From JAWLEP01 sp964553045 (GTDB lineage: Bacteria; Fermentibacterota; Fermentibacteria; Fermentibacterales; JCC-6): DNA of 56,370 nucleotides. The stretch spans positions 1 to 56,370 of the forward strand of contig CAZKJG010000020.1 of the NCBI GenBank assembly GCA_964553045.1, in the 5' to 3' direction. The position numbers and the translations under genes are program-made. This document shows, piece after piece, positions 1 through 8,299 of this stretch. The notes under the pieces are model-generated. The model was given only the letters and a program-made list of their open reading frames with translations, had not been told where the DNA came from and made no database searches. Positions within the stretch are counted from its first letter, which is position 1. Each line of letters begins with the position of its first letter.

Positions 1-1
1 G

Positions 2-112
2 GGAGACCACGCCGCCTGGCTGGACGGCACGGGGCTGCCTGCGGGGGTGTATGTGATAAGGCTGGTCTCCGGAGAGGTGTCGGCAACGGAAAGGTGCGTG
101 TTGTTGAAATGA
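2..112 (+). CDS. C-terminal end of a secreted protein with Por/FlgD-like sorting domain (5' truncated)
   Basis: Only the last 36 residues are inside the window. The reading frame ends with LPAGVYVIRLVSG followed by a short basic tail (...ERCVLLK). This is the typical end of the FlgD-Ig-like / type IX secretion C-terminal domain, in which a GxY(V/L)(V/I) strand closes the fold. A second protein in this window, at 54714-56036, ends in the same way (LPPGIYLLVLECGD). The stop codon overlaps the ATG of the next gene (ATGA), so the two are probably co-transcribed. The body of the protein lies outside the window and its function cannot be stated. Confidence 0.7.
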   Translation, partial: GDHAAWLDGTGLPAGVYVIRLVSGEVSATERCVLLK

Positions 113-1452
113 AGAGGTCTGCCGTCGTTCTCATCGGCTGTCTGATTGTAGCTGCATCATGTGGTGAAGACCCCTCCGGTCCTTCCGGCGGGGAGGGACC
201 CGTCCCATCGAATCTGTGGCTGCAGTTCACCGGGGGATGGTCTCCCTGGGAGGATCGCGGCCCCCCGGAGCGCGGCGCGAAGGATCTCAGCTGGAAGGTG
301 ACGGCCACCTGGAGCATGTGTCCGGACACTTCGGATTTCCTCTCCTACTCGCTGTTCCGCGCGCAGTCGCCCGGCATAGAGGAGGATCCCGGGGCCGCCG
401 ATCTCCTGGAGGAGTTCGACTCCCCGGCGGACACCCAGCTGGTTGACAGCACCGGGTACTGGGAGATCGACTACTGGTACGCCGTGCGGACCATGGACGC
501 CGACAGCCTAGTGGCCTGGAGCGGCGAGGCCTGGATGCCGGCGGTCCCCAGGACCTCCTTCGGAGGGCCCGACTACCTGAAGGACGTTGCGCAACTCGGT
601 GACGGGGCGGCGGGACTGTGCGAGCTGCCGGAGCAGGGCCGGGTGTACGTGGCCTGCTTCCATGACGATGCGGTCTGGGTAGTGGGCCCTCCGCCCTACT
701 TCCCCGAAGAGGATGCAATCGGAGTGGGAAGCGAGCCCCTGGACGTCTGCTCAGACCCGTCCGGTGAGCGCCTGCTGGTCTCCAACAGCGGGGACGGTAC
801 GGTGTCGGTGCTGGATGTCGCCTCAGGGGAGGTGGAGGCGGTCCTGGAGGTGGGCGGAACGCCGGCGGGCATCTGCCATGCCGGCGGGGTTTTCCTGGTG
901 GCACGCCACGATTCGGACATGGTCTATGCCGTAGACGCCGACGCCGGAACGGTGGTGGACTCGGTGCAGGTGGGCGACGGCCCCTGGGACGTCTGCGCGG
1001 TGCCGGAGGTCGGGCGGGCGTACGTGGCCTGCCGCCGGGCCGGCACCGTGTGCGTGATCGATACCGCTGACCTGTCGGTGACCGCCGAGATACCCGTGGG
1101 TCAGGATCCCAAGGCCGTATGCCGCCTTCCCGGCCAGCCGCTGGTCTGCGTCGCCTGCGGAGAGGGTGGTTCCGTCCACCTGATCCACACACTGACAGAG
1201 AAGGTGGTCGACGAGATCTCCGTCTCCGGAGGCCCCTCGGGATGCTCGGGCCTGCCCAGCGGCAACCTGCTCTACGTCTGCTGCTACTGGAGCAACAGCA
1301 TAGAGGTCTACGACGCCTACAGCCGGGAGAAGCTGTTTACACTGAAGGACGTAGCCCGGCCCCTTGAGGCATATGCCGGGCACCAGGGGGAGTACCTCTA
1401 CGTTACCAGCTTCGCCACCGGAGAGCTGTTCGTCTACGGGTACGACTACTGA
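109..1452 (+). CDS. Lipoprotein with YVTN-type beta-propeller repeats
   Basis: The ATG at 109 overlaps the previous stop and gives a clean lipoprotein signal: basic MKR, a hydrophobic stretch, then lipobox AASC with Cys near residue 19. About 447 aa. Residues about 170-440 contain repeated units of the form GxxPxxVCxxPxGxxxYVxxxxxxxVxVID/LDV, the signature of YVTN/lactonase-like beta-propellers. The N-terminal part looks like a fibronectin-III-type domain (SLFRAQSPG...YWYAVRTMDAD). Each blade carries a cysteine in the phrase D(V/I)C, which is unusual for this fold. Probably anchored at the outer membrane or periplasmic face; substrate unknown. It converges with the - strand pseudouridine synthase gene, overlapping by 7 bp. 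Confidence 0.8.
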   Translation: MKRSAVVLIGCLIVAASCGEDPSGPSGGEGPVPSNLWLQFTGGWSPWEDRGPPERGAKDLSWKVTATWSMCPDTSDFLSYSLFRAQSPGIEEDPGAADLLEEFDSPADTQLVDSTGYWEIDYWYAVRTMDADSLVAWSGEAWMPAVPRTSFGGPDYLKDVAQLGDGAAGLCELPEQGRVYVACFHDDAVWVVGPPPYFPEEDAIGVGSEPLDVCSDPSGERLLVSNSGDGTVSVLDVASGEVEAVLEVGGTPAGICHAGGVFLVARHDSDMVYAVDADAGTVVDSVQVGDGPWDVCAVPEVGRAYVACRRAGTVCVIDTADLSVTAEIPVGQDPKAVCRLPGQPLVCVACGEGGSVHLIHTLTEKVVDEISVSGGPSGCSGLPSGNLLYVCCYWSNSIEVYDAYSREKLFTLKDVARPLEAYAGHQGEYLYVTSFATGELFVYGYDY

Positions 1453-2195
1453 CCGTCGGGGGGCTCCAGGCCCACCTCCCGGTAGAGGTCGGCCAGGACG
1501 CCTCCGCCCAGGGGCTTCCAGGAGCCGCGCTTTACGCCCTGCATCCTTGCCGGGCCGTAGGCCGTCCTCTCCAGGAAGCGCAGACCCAGTTCCGCCGCCT
1601 TGATCAGCCTGCGAACCTCGTGGTAGCGGCCCCGGTCCAGCACCAGGGTGAGCTCCCGGGCCCCGGTCCGCTCCACCGACAGGGGCTTGCAGACCTCCCC
1701 CCTGCCTATTCTCAGACCCTTGCGCATCGACTCGATGGCGCCTCCGGGGGGCTTTTGGCGCAGGCCCACCCGGTACTCCCGGGTGACTCCCCAGCGGGGG
1801 TGCGAGAGGCGGTGGAGCAGCTCGCCGTCGTTGGTGCAGAGAAGCAGGCCGCCGGTCTTCACGTCCAGCCTGCCGCAGGGCCGGCAGCCCCGGGGCATGC
1901 CCTGCATCAGCTGGGCCACCGTGCGCCGGTCCTTTCGGGCTGCCATGGTGGTCTCGCAGCCCACGGGCTTGTTCAGCACGGCCACGAAGGGCGGCGGCAG
2001 GCTCACCCCCTGCCCCATGTAGCTTACACTGTCGCCCTTCGAGAGGCGGTGGGAGGGGTCGCGGACCACCCGGCCGTTCACCGCGCACAGGCCCTGTCGG
2101 ACGTTCTTCGAGCAGTCGCGGCGGGAGTCCACCCCGGCCCGGGAGAGGTAGCTGTCCAGGCGGGAGCCGTCCATGGAGGCCGGAACGCTACCCAT
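1446..2195 (-). CDS. RsuA/RluB/E/F-family rRNA pseudouridine synthase
   Basis: An N-terminal S4 RNA-binding domain (RLDSYLSRAGVDSRRDCSK) is followed by the RsuA-type catalytic domain. The signature CGRLDVKTGGLLLCTNDGEL contains the catalytic Asp of the GRLD motif. At about 249 aa the length fits the small-subunit/large-subunit rRNA U-to-pseudouridine family (RsuA, RluB, RluE, RluF). Which uridine is modified cannot be told from sequence. ATG 2195 overlaps the scpB stop by 8 bp; a second Met at 2174 is an alternative. scpA-scpB followed by an rluB-like gene is a widespread bacterial arrangement, which makes RluB the best guess. It is the last gene of the - strand string that starts near 11621. 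Confidence 0.88.
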   Translation of the reverse strand: MGSVPASMDGSRLDSYLSRAGVDSRRDCSKNVRQGLCAVNGRVVRDPSHRLSKGDSVSYMGQGVSLPPPFVAVLNKPVGCETTMAARKDRRTVAQLMQGMPRGCRPCGRLDVKTGGLLLCTNDGELLHRLSHPRWGVTREYRVGLRQKPPGGAIESMRKGLRIGRGEVCKPLSVERTGARELTLVLDRGRYHEVRRLIKAAELGLRFLERTAYGPARMQGVKRGSWKPLGGGVLADLYREVGLEPPDGQ

Positions 2196-2793
2196 CCTGT
2201 GCGGCGTCCTCTTTTCGGGAGGCTTCCTCTTCCCGGCGGCCCGGCCTCTGCAGCTCCTCCGCCGGGGTCTGCAGCAGCTCGGTGATCTCGTCCAGCCGCG
2301 GCAGGTGGTCGAGGTCGTCGAGGCCGAAGTAGAGCAGGAACTCCTGGGTGGTGGCGTAGAGCAGGGGCCTGCCCGGCTGCTCCCTGCGGCCGGCTATGCG
2401 TATCATGTTCCGCTCCAGCAGGGTGCGGAGGGCACTGTCGCAGCCGACCCCCCGGATCTCCTCCACCTCCGCCCGGGTGCAGGGCTGGCTGTAGGCCACC
2501 ACGGCCAGGGTCTCCAGGGAGGCGCGGCTGAGCTTGCCCGGCCTGCGGTCCTCGAACAGCAGGGAGACCACGTCCCCCAGGGCCGGGTCGGTGACTATGC
2601 GCCATCCGCTGCCCACCCGGCGGAGCATCATGGCGTGGCCGCCCTCCTCCAGGGAGCCGGATATCCTGTCCAGGGCCTGCTGCACGGAGTCCTCCAGGGC
2701 GCCGGTTATGCGGGTCAGCGTCTCCATGTCCACGGGGGAGTCGGCGGCGAAGAGTATGGCCTCGATCTCCCGCGCCAGCTTGTCCAGGATCAT
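2188..2793 (-). CDS. scpB: Segregation and condensation protein B
   Basis: 201 aa. ScpB is a winged-helix dimer that bridges the ScpA kleisin to SMC in the SMC-ScpAB condensin complex, needed for chromosome organisation and segregation. Family hallmarks visible: EAILFAADSPV near the N-terminus, then LxTLAVVAYSQPCTRAEVEEIRGV in the middle, a very conserved ScpB segment (ETLAIIAYkQPiTraeIeeIRGV), followed by LLYATTQEFLLYFGLDDLDHLP. The C-terminal tail is short and charged. The start overlaps the end of scpA by 4 bp, indicating translational coupling. Confidence 0.95.
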   Translation of the reverse strand: MILDKLAREIEAILFAADSPVDMETLTRITGALEDSVQQALDRISGSLEEGGHAMMLRRVGSGWRIVTDPALGDVVSLLFEDRRPGKLSRASLETLAVVAYSQPCTRAEVEEIRGVGCDSALRTLLERNMIRIAGRREQPGRPLLYATTQEFLLYFGLDDLDHLPRLDEITELLQTPAEELQRPGRREEEASRKEDAAQDG

Positions 2794-3536
2794 TCCGCTG
2801 CAGCTCCTTTCGGTGCGGCCGCCCTGCTGGGAGCAACCGTCAGCTCGCCCAGCGGCGAGGTCTGCCTCATTACGACCCTCCCCCTCACGGCCAGCTCCAG
2901 CAGGGCGAGGAAGTAGTATATGATGCGCTGCGGGCCGGCGTTCTCCCCCACCAGCCGCCGGAAGCCCAGGGGGGCCCTGTCATTCAGGCTGGTCTCTATG
3001 TCGGCGATGCAATCCATCAGGTTCATCCGGGGCCTCTCGAACCTGGCCGGCGGAGGCGGAAGCTTGTCCGCCTGCAGCTCCTCCAGCGCCCCTGCCAGGT
3101 CCAGTATGCTGGCCTGGCCGGGGTCCATCGGCACTGCTTCGCGGGACCAGCGGCCCCTTTCGCCGGGCCCGGGGAAGGAGTCCCGCCAGACGTTCTCTAT
3201 CTCCCGCAGCTCGCCGGACACCTCCCGAAAAGCGCGGTAGAGCACCAGCTGCCGCAGCAGCAGGGCCCTGGGGTCCTCCTCCTCGTCCTCCTCCCCCCTG
3301 CGGGGCAGCAGGGAGCGGCTCTTCAGGCTGGTGAGGGTGGCCGCCATCACCAGATACTCGCTGGCTATGTCCAGGTCGAGCTCCCTGGCGGCCCGTATGT
3401 ACTGCAGGTACTGCTCGGCCACGTGGGCCACCGGAACGTCGTAGATGTCCAGCTCGTCCCGGCGGATCAGGTACAGCAGCAGATCCAGCGGGCCCTCGAA
3501 GAGCTCCAGCGTCACCCGGCAGGTATCAACAGACAT
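2790..3536 (-). CDS. scpA: Segregation and condensation protein A (kleisin)
   Basis: 248 aa. ScpA is the kleisin subunit linking SMC heads. The N-terminus (LELFEGPLDLLLYLIRRDELDIYDVPVAHVAEQYLQYI) is the diagnostic ScpA signature, followed by EYLVMAATLTSLKSRSLLP. The C-terminal winged-helix region (IIYYFLALLELAVRGRVVMRQTSPLGELTV) is also typical of the family. The ATG overlaps the end of the Era-like gene by 11 bp, and the stop overlaps scpB by 4 bp. No smc gene lies in this window. Confidence 0.95.
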   Translation of the reverse strand: MSVDTCRVTLELFEGPLDLLLYLIRRDELDIYDVPVAHVAEQYLQYIRAARELDLDIASEYLVMAATLTSLKSRSLLPRRGEEDEEEDPRALLLRQLVLYRAFREVSGELREIENVWRDSFPGPGERGRWSREAVPMDPGQASILDLAGALEELQADKLPPPPARFERPRMNLMDCIADIETSLNDRAPLGFRRLVGENAGPQRIIYYFLALLELAVRGRVVMRQTSPLGELTVAPSRAAAPKGAAAE

Positions 3537-4398
3537 AGCCGAACTCCAGCAGGTCGGCGGGCCTGTCGGGCCACGCCTCGCGGACCTTCACCCACAGGTC
3601 CAGCCTCACCTCCCGGCCCAGGACCTTCTGGGCCTCCCCCCCGGCCGCCCTCACTATCTCCTGCAGGGTCCTGCCCTTCCTTCCTATGACCACGCCCTTG
3701 TTGGAGTGTCTGGAGACATGGAGGTTGGCCCGCACGTAGGTCCTTCCGTCCCGGAAGGAGAACTCCTGTATCTGTACCGCGGTGGTATCGGCTATTCGCC
3801 ACGGCAGAACGTCGTAGAGCTGGGTGCGAACGAGCTCGCTGACCAGAAAGCGCTCGGAGTGAAGCGACCTGCACTCCTCCGGAAAGAGAGCCCCCCGCCT
3901 GGGCAGATGGGCGATCAGGGTCGAAAGCAGGCGGTCCACTCCGGAGCCCGAGGGCGGACAGACTCCGCGGATATCGTTGAAGTTGCCGTTCACCGACGCC
4001 AGGTTGAGAAAGGAAGGCTGAAGTCCGGCCGGAAAGAAGTCGAGAAAGGTTACAGCGCAAACGGAGGGCACCTCCGCATCCTGCACGAAACGCCCCATCT
4101 CGGGCATTCGCAGCTGCTCCACCAGGCCCCGGGCATCGGCCACCACGCACAGAACGTCCAGCCATTCGAGCATCTCCAGCTCGGGATTGCGCTCGAGCGG
4201 GGGCGTATCCACGAAGCACGCCTGGAACTCCCGGCCCATGTGCAGGCCGGTCAGGGGGACCCTCGTGGTGCCGGGTTCCTTGCTCACCGGAGATATCCTC
4301 TTGCCCACCAGAGCGTTGAGCAGGCAGGACCTTCCCGTGTTGGCGGGGCCGACTATTCCAACGTAACCAGTTCTCATATGTCGGTCCACGGACGCCAT
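3526..4398 (-). CDS. Era-like protein with degenerate GTPase motifs and intact KH domain
   Basis: 290 aa with the two-domain layout of Era, the GTPase that binds 16S rRNA during 30S maturation. The KH domain is well kept (GRKG at residues 239-242). The GTPase domain is not: the P-loop reads GPANTGRS, with Arg23 where the catalytic Lys belongs; switch II reads DTPP (64-67) in place of DxxG; and no NKxD motif is present (the expected place reads TFLDFF). The PGTTR switch I and a G5-like ASVNG remain. Frame, length and GC bias argue against a pseudogene. It sits directly after the PQQ protein stop (ATG abuts TAG) and before scpA. It may be an RNA-binding paralogue that no longer hydrolyses GTP. 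Confidence 0.85.
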   Translation of the reverse strand: MASVDRHMRTGYVGIVGPANTGRSCLLNALVGKRISPVSKEPGTTRVPLTGLHMGREFQACFVDTPPLERNPELEMLEWLDVLCVVADARGLVEQLRMPEMGRFVQDAEVPSVCAVTFLDFFPAGLQPSFLNLASVNGNFNDIRGVCPPSGSGVDRLLSTLIAHLPRRGALFPEECRSLHSERFLVSELVRTQLYDVLPWRIADTTAVQIQEFSFRDGRTYVRANLHVSRHSNKGVVIGRKGRTLQEIVRAAGGEAQKVLGREVRLDLWVKVREAWPDRPADLLEFGYVC

Positions 4399-5808
4399 CT
4401 AGAGTCCGGCACCTCCATTGGCGGAGTCGGTCAGGGCCGGCTCCGGTACCACCTCGACGCTGTCCGCCGCCGGCCTGTCGGCCACCTCGGGCACCGTCCC
4501 CCTCAGGGCCGTCATTCGGCCTCCCGCCGTGCCCAGATACACGACCCCTCCGGCAACCGTAGGCGCGGTGCCCGAGTAGCTGCCGATCTCCAGGGAATCC
4601 GTTCCGGTGCCGTCGTAGAGGGAGAGAACGTGCAGCCGCCTGTCGTCGCAGGAGACGTAGACCAGGGAGTCGCCAACGGAAGGCGGCACCTGGACCCAGT
4701 TCTCCATCTCCCGGTTCCAGAGCACCCTGCCGTCCTCCAGGGCCATGCAGGCCACGCGGCTGTGGCTGGTGCCGGCCAGGACCCTTCCGTCCCGCACCAC
4801 GGGCCGGCCCACCACCGCCCTGTAGCCCCCCGACTCCAGGTCGGCCGTCCATACATCGGTCCCGTCCTCCAGGGAGAGACAGCGGACGGTGCCGTCGGCG
4901 AGCCCCACCAGCACCATTCCGTCCGAGACGCTGGGGGGGGAGGCCTGAAGGCCCAGGTCCCTGGTCCAAGCCCGGGTCCCGTCGAATTCGTAGGCTGCCA
5001 CCCGGCCGGACTCCGTGGATAACACCGCCAGAGAACCTGCAACTGCCGGGCCGAGAACGAGGCCATCCAGGTTGTCGGTCCAGACCACCTCGCCGTCGGT
5101 AACCGCCATGGCCGCCACCCCGCCCCGGGAGTTGCCGGCAAGCACCAGGCTGTCGGCAAGGAGAGCAGCGTCGCTCAGCACGTGGTAACCAAGCCCCGCT
5201 TTCCACAATCGGCTTCCGTCGCTGCGGTCCAGGCAGTAGAGGTATCCGTCCTGTCCGCCGAAGTAGACGCGCTGGGAATCCACGGCAGCCTCACCTGATA
5301 TGCCGCACTGAACGGGGAACGCCCACACCGCCCGGCCGTCGGCGGCTCTTACGGCCCTGAACCGGGAGTCGTTGCATCCGAAGTAGAGTATGCCGTCCAT
5401 CACCGCGGGAGCCGAGAACAGCTCGTATCCCGTTCGTATCTCCCACAGCGTGTCGAAGGGCGCTACCACATCCGGGCCCCAGAAGGCGTTGCCCGAAGCG
5501 GAGCCCCGGGCCTGGGTCCACACGGCCGGCATGCTGTCGGTGGGTGGCGGGTCCAGGCTGTCGGTGCTCATGCTGTCCAGGCCGGCCGCAATCGCGGAGG
5601 GAAGCGGTGCCCGGGGGAACGATTCACCGGGAGCCTGATTCGCGCCACCTCCACCGCCGCCGGGCTGCAGCAGCAGCAGGGCGACAAGCAGGCCGGCCAG
5701 AAAGGAGAGAACGACCCCGGTGTGCCTTCCGGTGAAGGTGTCGGCGTCTCCGTTGACAGTCCCTGCCGCAGCCCGGCTCATGGCTTCCCCCCGGCTTCCG
5801 GATTCCAT
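4399..5808 (-). CDS. Membrane-anchored PQQ-like (BamB-type) beta-propeller protein
   Basis: 469 aa. One transmembrane helix (VVLSFLAGLLVALLLL, residues about 32-47) follows a short cytoplasmic N-terminus, then a low-complexity Gly/Pro-rich linker. Residues about 110-440 carry at least seven repeats of the PQQ/pyrrolo-quinoline type (G..Y.G..DG.(L/V)..L...DG...W). Start ATG 5808 is supported by a strong GGAGGTGA about 5 nt upstream; a later Met at 5781 has no such site. Blades resemble BamB and other structural propellers rather than alcohol dehydrogenases, since no haem or calcium motif is seen. It lies between an L,D-transpeptidase and the Era-like gene. Likely a periplasmic scaffold; function unknown. 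Confidence 0.82.
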   Translation of the reverse strand: MESGSRGEAMSRAAAGTVNGDADTFTGRHTGVVLSFLAGLLVALLLLQPGGGGGGANQAPGESFPRAPLPSAIAAGLDSMSTDSLDPPPTDSMPAVWTQARGSASGNAFWGPDVVAPFDTLWEIRTGYELFSAPAVMDGILYFGCNDSRFRAVRAADGRAVWAFPVQCGISGEAAVDSQRVYFGGQDGYLYCLDRSDGSRLWKAGLGYHVLSDAALLADSLVLAGNSRGGVAAMAVTDGEVVWTDNLDGLVLGPAVAGSLAVLSTESGRVAAYEFDGTRAWTRDLGLQASPPSVSDGMVLVGLADGTVRCLSLEDGTDVWTADLESGGYRAVVGRPVVRDGRVLAGTSHSRVACMALEDGRVLWNREMENWVQVPPSVGDSLVYVSCDDRRLHVLSLYDGTGTDSLEIGSYSGTAPTVAGGVVYLGTAGGRMTALRGTVPEVADRPAADSVEVVPEPALTDSANGGAGL

Positions 5809-5823
5809 GGCTCACCTCCCCGT

Positions 5824-6624
5824 TCAGTATATGACAACGGGGTCCCCGACTTCCAGGGTCTCGAAAATGGCCTCCAGGTCGTTTTCGCTGAGACGTATGC
5901 AGCCGTGGCTGGAGTTTCTTCCCCGGCCGACCCCGTAGTGGAGCAGTATGCCGTCACCGAGGTCGAGCTTGTAGTCGCCCAGGGCTCCCGGGACCTTCTT
6001 CACCATCAGTCTCTCGGGGCCGGTAAGGGAGTCGTGATAGAAGGTTATCTGCTCTTCCCATGAAAGGGTATCGGGGATGACCAGAAGGCTCTCCGGTTCC
6101 GGGGGCCTCATGCCCCGCTCTATCCAGTACCAGTCCGGCCGGTACCAGTAGGGATTCTCGCCGGTTCTTATCACGTTGCGCAGACCCCGCGGGGTCCCGA
6201 AGTTGTAGACTATGCCGCTGTCGCTGTCGGTCCATCCCTTTCCCGTGCCGCAGTACCCTGACCGGACCAGCAGATCGCCCCGCCGCAGGTGAAAGCGGTT
6301 CTGCCTGGTGTCGATGATCAGGTAGTAGCCCGGGTAGGTGGCGCGCAACTCTATGACGTCCAGATAGGCGGTGAGCGAGTCGAGCCGCCTGCGCATTTGC
6401 GGCAGTGAGTCGTAGCGGGCCTCGAGCATGCTGTTGAGCCTGGCCAGGGTGTCCCGCTGGGCCACGCTCACCATCAGGCTGTCGATGTGCTCACGGTGAT
6501 GCAGTCGCTGGTCGGCGACGCGACGCTGCAGCCTCACAACGGCGAAAAGGCTGACCGCCAGGCCCAGCGCAAGGCTGCCCAGCGCGAACACCACCGCGTA
6601 CCTGACGCTCTTTTCGGAGGGCAC
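5824..6624 (-). CDS. YkuD-family L,D-transpeptidase, membrane anchored
   Basis: 266 aa. An N-terminal transmembrane anchor (VFALGSLALGLAVSLFAVV) and a short coiled region (QRRVADQRLHHREHIDSLM) precede a C-terminal YkuD catalytic domain. The active-site signature SSHGCIRLS near residue 245 holds the nucleophilic Cys and its His/Arg partners. Such enzymes form 3-3 cross-links in peptidoglycan or attach lipoproteins to it. The GTG start lies 3 nt after the stop of the M15 peptidase gene, so the two cell-wall enzymes are probably made together. Confidence 0.88.
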   Translation of the reverse strand: MPSEKSVRYAVVFALGSLALGLAVSLFAVVRLQRRVADQRLHHREHIDSLMVSVAQRDTLARLNSMLEARYDSLPQMRRRLDSLTAYLDVIELRATYPGYYLIIDTRQNRFHLRRGDLLVRSGYCGTGKGWTDSDSGIVYNFGTPRGLRNVIRTGENPYWYRPDWYWIERGMRPPEPESLLVIPDTLSWEEQITFYHDSLTGPERLMVKKVPGALGDYKLDLGDGILLHYGVGRGRNSSHGCIRLSENDLEAIFETLEVGDPVVIY

Positions 6625-6627
6625 CGG

Positions 6628-7572
6628 TCAGATCACCGGGTCGGCAACGAGGTTCCGGGCGGTGCTCCAGCGGGCGGCGCTTCCCCGCACGTCGATATGA
6701 ACGAAGGGGCCGTGGACGCGATTCCAGCGGTAGGCCGAAGCTCCTCCGACCCTGGCCTCTCCCCGCGCCTCCACCTGGCGGACTATCTCCACAAGCCTCT
6801 CGCCGTCGAAAACGTCCACCCGCTTGTTGCGGTCTATGTCGTCCATCAGTCCGTTGGCCGGAAACGACTCGATCCAGATATCCGCCGCCCCGCCGTACAG
6901 GTGCTGGCTGAAGCTGGTCTCGTTTCCGATGCTGGCGTTGTAGATGGGGGTACGGAAACCGGAGATGTTATGCACGTCGCAAGCCTCCGGATAGTGCCGG
7001 CGCACCTCGTCCAGCACCGCCTCCAGCTTGTCGACCAGATCCAGCTGAAGGACCATGTACTGGGGGTAGCTGCCCTCGATGTGACAGAGGAACTGCCCCA
7101 GGGTCAGATGGGTCGAGACCCTTCTCTCCATGTCCTGCGGCATGAGCTCGATGAAGCAGTCCGGAAGCTGGCCGCGGATGTTGCCGTCGCCGTAGAAGCC
7201 GATGGGGAAGGAGTTCAGCGTGGCGGTGCGCCATCTACTGCTCTCCACCGGAGCGATGACCGTATAGGACTCCGAACGGCTTCCGTCCTCTACCCTCAGC
7301 GCCCAGATCCCGTGGCTCCTCGGCATTCGCAAGCCCGCAGTCGTGCCCTCGGCCATCGTACCGCCGGGCAGCTCCCAGGCCAGCGAACCGGCCGCCCAGG
7401 AGCTGTCGGGCGAGGCCGACAGCGTCACCGAGTCGCCGGGCATGGCCATGAATGCAAGCCGATGAGCCGGAAGCCGGTTGCCGTTCACGGAAAGGCCGAG
7501 GCTTGGGGAAGCAGGCATGGGGTCCTCCGCGGTCGAGAACAGCATGAGCATGACCGCGATCCAGACGTTCAA
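6628..7572 (-). CDS. Secreted M15-type (D,D-carboxypeptidase-like) peptidase
   Basis: 314 aa, TTG start at 7572 with AGGAG 7 nt upstream. A short hydrophobic signal sequence (VWIAVMLMLFSTAED) leads into an Ig-like N-terminal part. The C-terminal part carries the zinc ligands expected of the M15/VanY/MepK fold: SGFRTPIYNASIG, then SQHLYGGAADIW (His and Asp ligands, HxxxxxxD) and finally HGPFVHIDVRG (third His). Predicted to trim peptidoglycan peptides in the periplasm. It is followed 3 nt later by the L,D-transpeptidase gene, so the pair likely remodels cross-links. The exact subfamily (D-Ala-D-Ala carboxypeptidase or endopeptidase) is not resolved. Confidence 0.8.
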   Translation of the reverse strand: MNVWIAVMLMLFSTAEDPMPASPSLGLSVNGNRLPAHRLAFMAMPGDSVTLSASPDSSWAAGSLAWELPGGTMAEGTTAGLRMPRSHGIWALRVEDGSRSESYTVIAPVESSRWRTATLNSFPIGFYGDGNIRGQLPDCFIELMPQDMERRVSTHLTLGQFLCHIEGSYPQYMVLQLDLVDKLEAVLDEVRRHYPEACDVHNISGFRTPIYNASIGNETSFSQHLYGGAADIWIESFPANGLMDDIDRNKRVDVFDGERLVEIVRQVEARGEARVGGASAYRWNRVHGPFVHIDVRGSAARWSTARNLVADPVI

Positions 7573-7672
7573 GAAAGGTCTCCTCTCATTGGCCGGGCAC
7601 GGGGCCCGGACGCTGCCTTATCCAGCAATAGATAAGCATAGAGCACCCGGGTGGCCAGTACCGGGGAGCGTC
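7573..7672. other. Intergenic break with two small hairpins (possible purN terminator / downstream promoter region)
   Basis: This 100-bp gap is the longest interruption in the - strand string between 11621 and 1446. It contains two short inverted repeats: CTTATC/GATAAG (6 bp, 8-nt loop, about 7617-7636) and CCGGGC/GCCCGG (7593-7598 with 7604-7609). Neither has a T-run, so they are only weak terminator candidates. The SD (AGGAG) of the peptidase gene lies at its lower end. Confidence 0.3.
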
Positions 7673-8296
7673 TCAGCCGCTTAGAATTCTGACCCTTCTC
7701 CCCTCCACTGAGAGCCTTCCGGCGCAGTGCAGGGCAACGGCCCTCGGGTATATCCTGTGCTCGGAGCGGAGTATCCTGTCGGCAAGCGTCTCGGCGGTAT
7801 CCTCGAAACGGACCTCCACGACCTCCTGCAGTATCACCGGGCCGCTGTCCATGCCCAGGTCCAGGTAATGCACCGTGCACCCGGACCACCTCACTCCGTA
7901 ATCGACCGCCTGCCTCTGGGCCTTCAGGCCCGGAAAGGCGGGAAGGAGCGATGGGTGTATGTTCATGACGGCCTGCGGAAAGGCATCCAGAAGGGGACCT
8001 TTCAGCATGCGCATGAAGCCGGCGAGACAGACCAGCTCCACGCCCCTGTCACGAAGCATTTCGGCCCACTCCTCCTCTTCCTTCAGCCCCATGCGGGTCC
8101 GGTAGTTCCCCGGGTGCATGCTGACCGCCTCCACCCCGAGCCTTGCGGCCCGCTGCAGAACCGGAGCGTCGCTGCGGTCGCTGATCAGCAGGTCCACCCT
8201 TCCCGGTGCGGTTCTTCCGCGCACCAGGGCCTCGAAGTTGCTTCCCCGTCCGGACGCGAGGACCGCCACGCTCCTGGGTCTGCGTTTTTCGCTCAC
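7673..8296 (-). CDS. purN: Phosphoribosylglycinamide formyltransferase (GAR transformylase)
   Basis: 207 aa. Transfers a formyl group from 10-formyl-tetrahydrofolate to GAR in purine synthesis. Visible hallmarks: substrate loop GRGSNFEAL at the N-terminus; the active-site stretch VMNIHPSLLPAF with catalytic Asn and His; and HYLDLGMDSGPVILQ with the catalytic Asp. The GTG start at 8296 is 3 nt after the stop of the preceding barrel protein. No other purine gene is in the window. The neighbours (pgi, envelope genes) suggest a mixed housekeeping operon. Confidence 0.95.
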   Translation of the reverse strand: MSEKRRPRSVAVLASGRGSNFEALVRGRTAPGRVDLLISDRSDAPVLQRAARLGVEAVSMHPGNYRTRMGLKEEEEWAEMLRDRGVELVCLAGFMRMLKGPLLDAFPQAVMNIHPSLLPAFPGLKAQRQAVDYGVRWSGCTVHYLDLGMDSGPVILQEVVEVRFEDTAETLADRILRSEHRIYPRAVALHCAGRLSVEGRRVRILSG

Positions 8297-8299
8297 CGT

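Noticed and set aside
3445..5022. Long + strand open frame opposite the Era-like and PQQ genes
   Set aside because: It mirrors genes with clear homology on the other strand, has no domain-like sequence (His/Gln/Arg/Gly-rich shadow composition) and no ribosome site. High GC creates many such frames.
7569..7889. Additional - strand gene overlapping the end of purN
   Set aside because: It lies in another frame of purN and translates to low-complexity sequence; the gap below it shows only weak hairpins.
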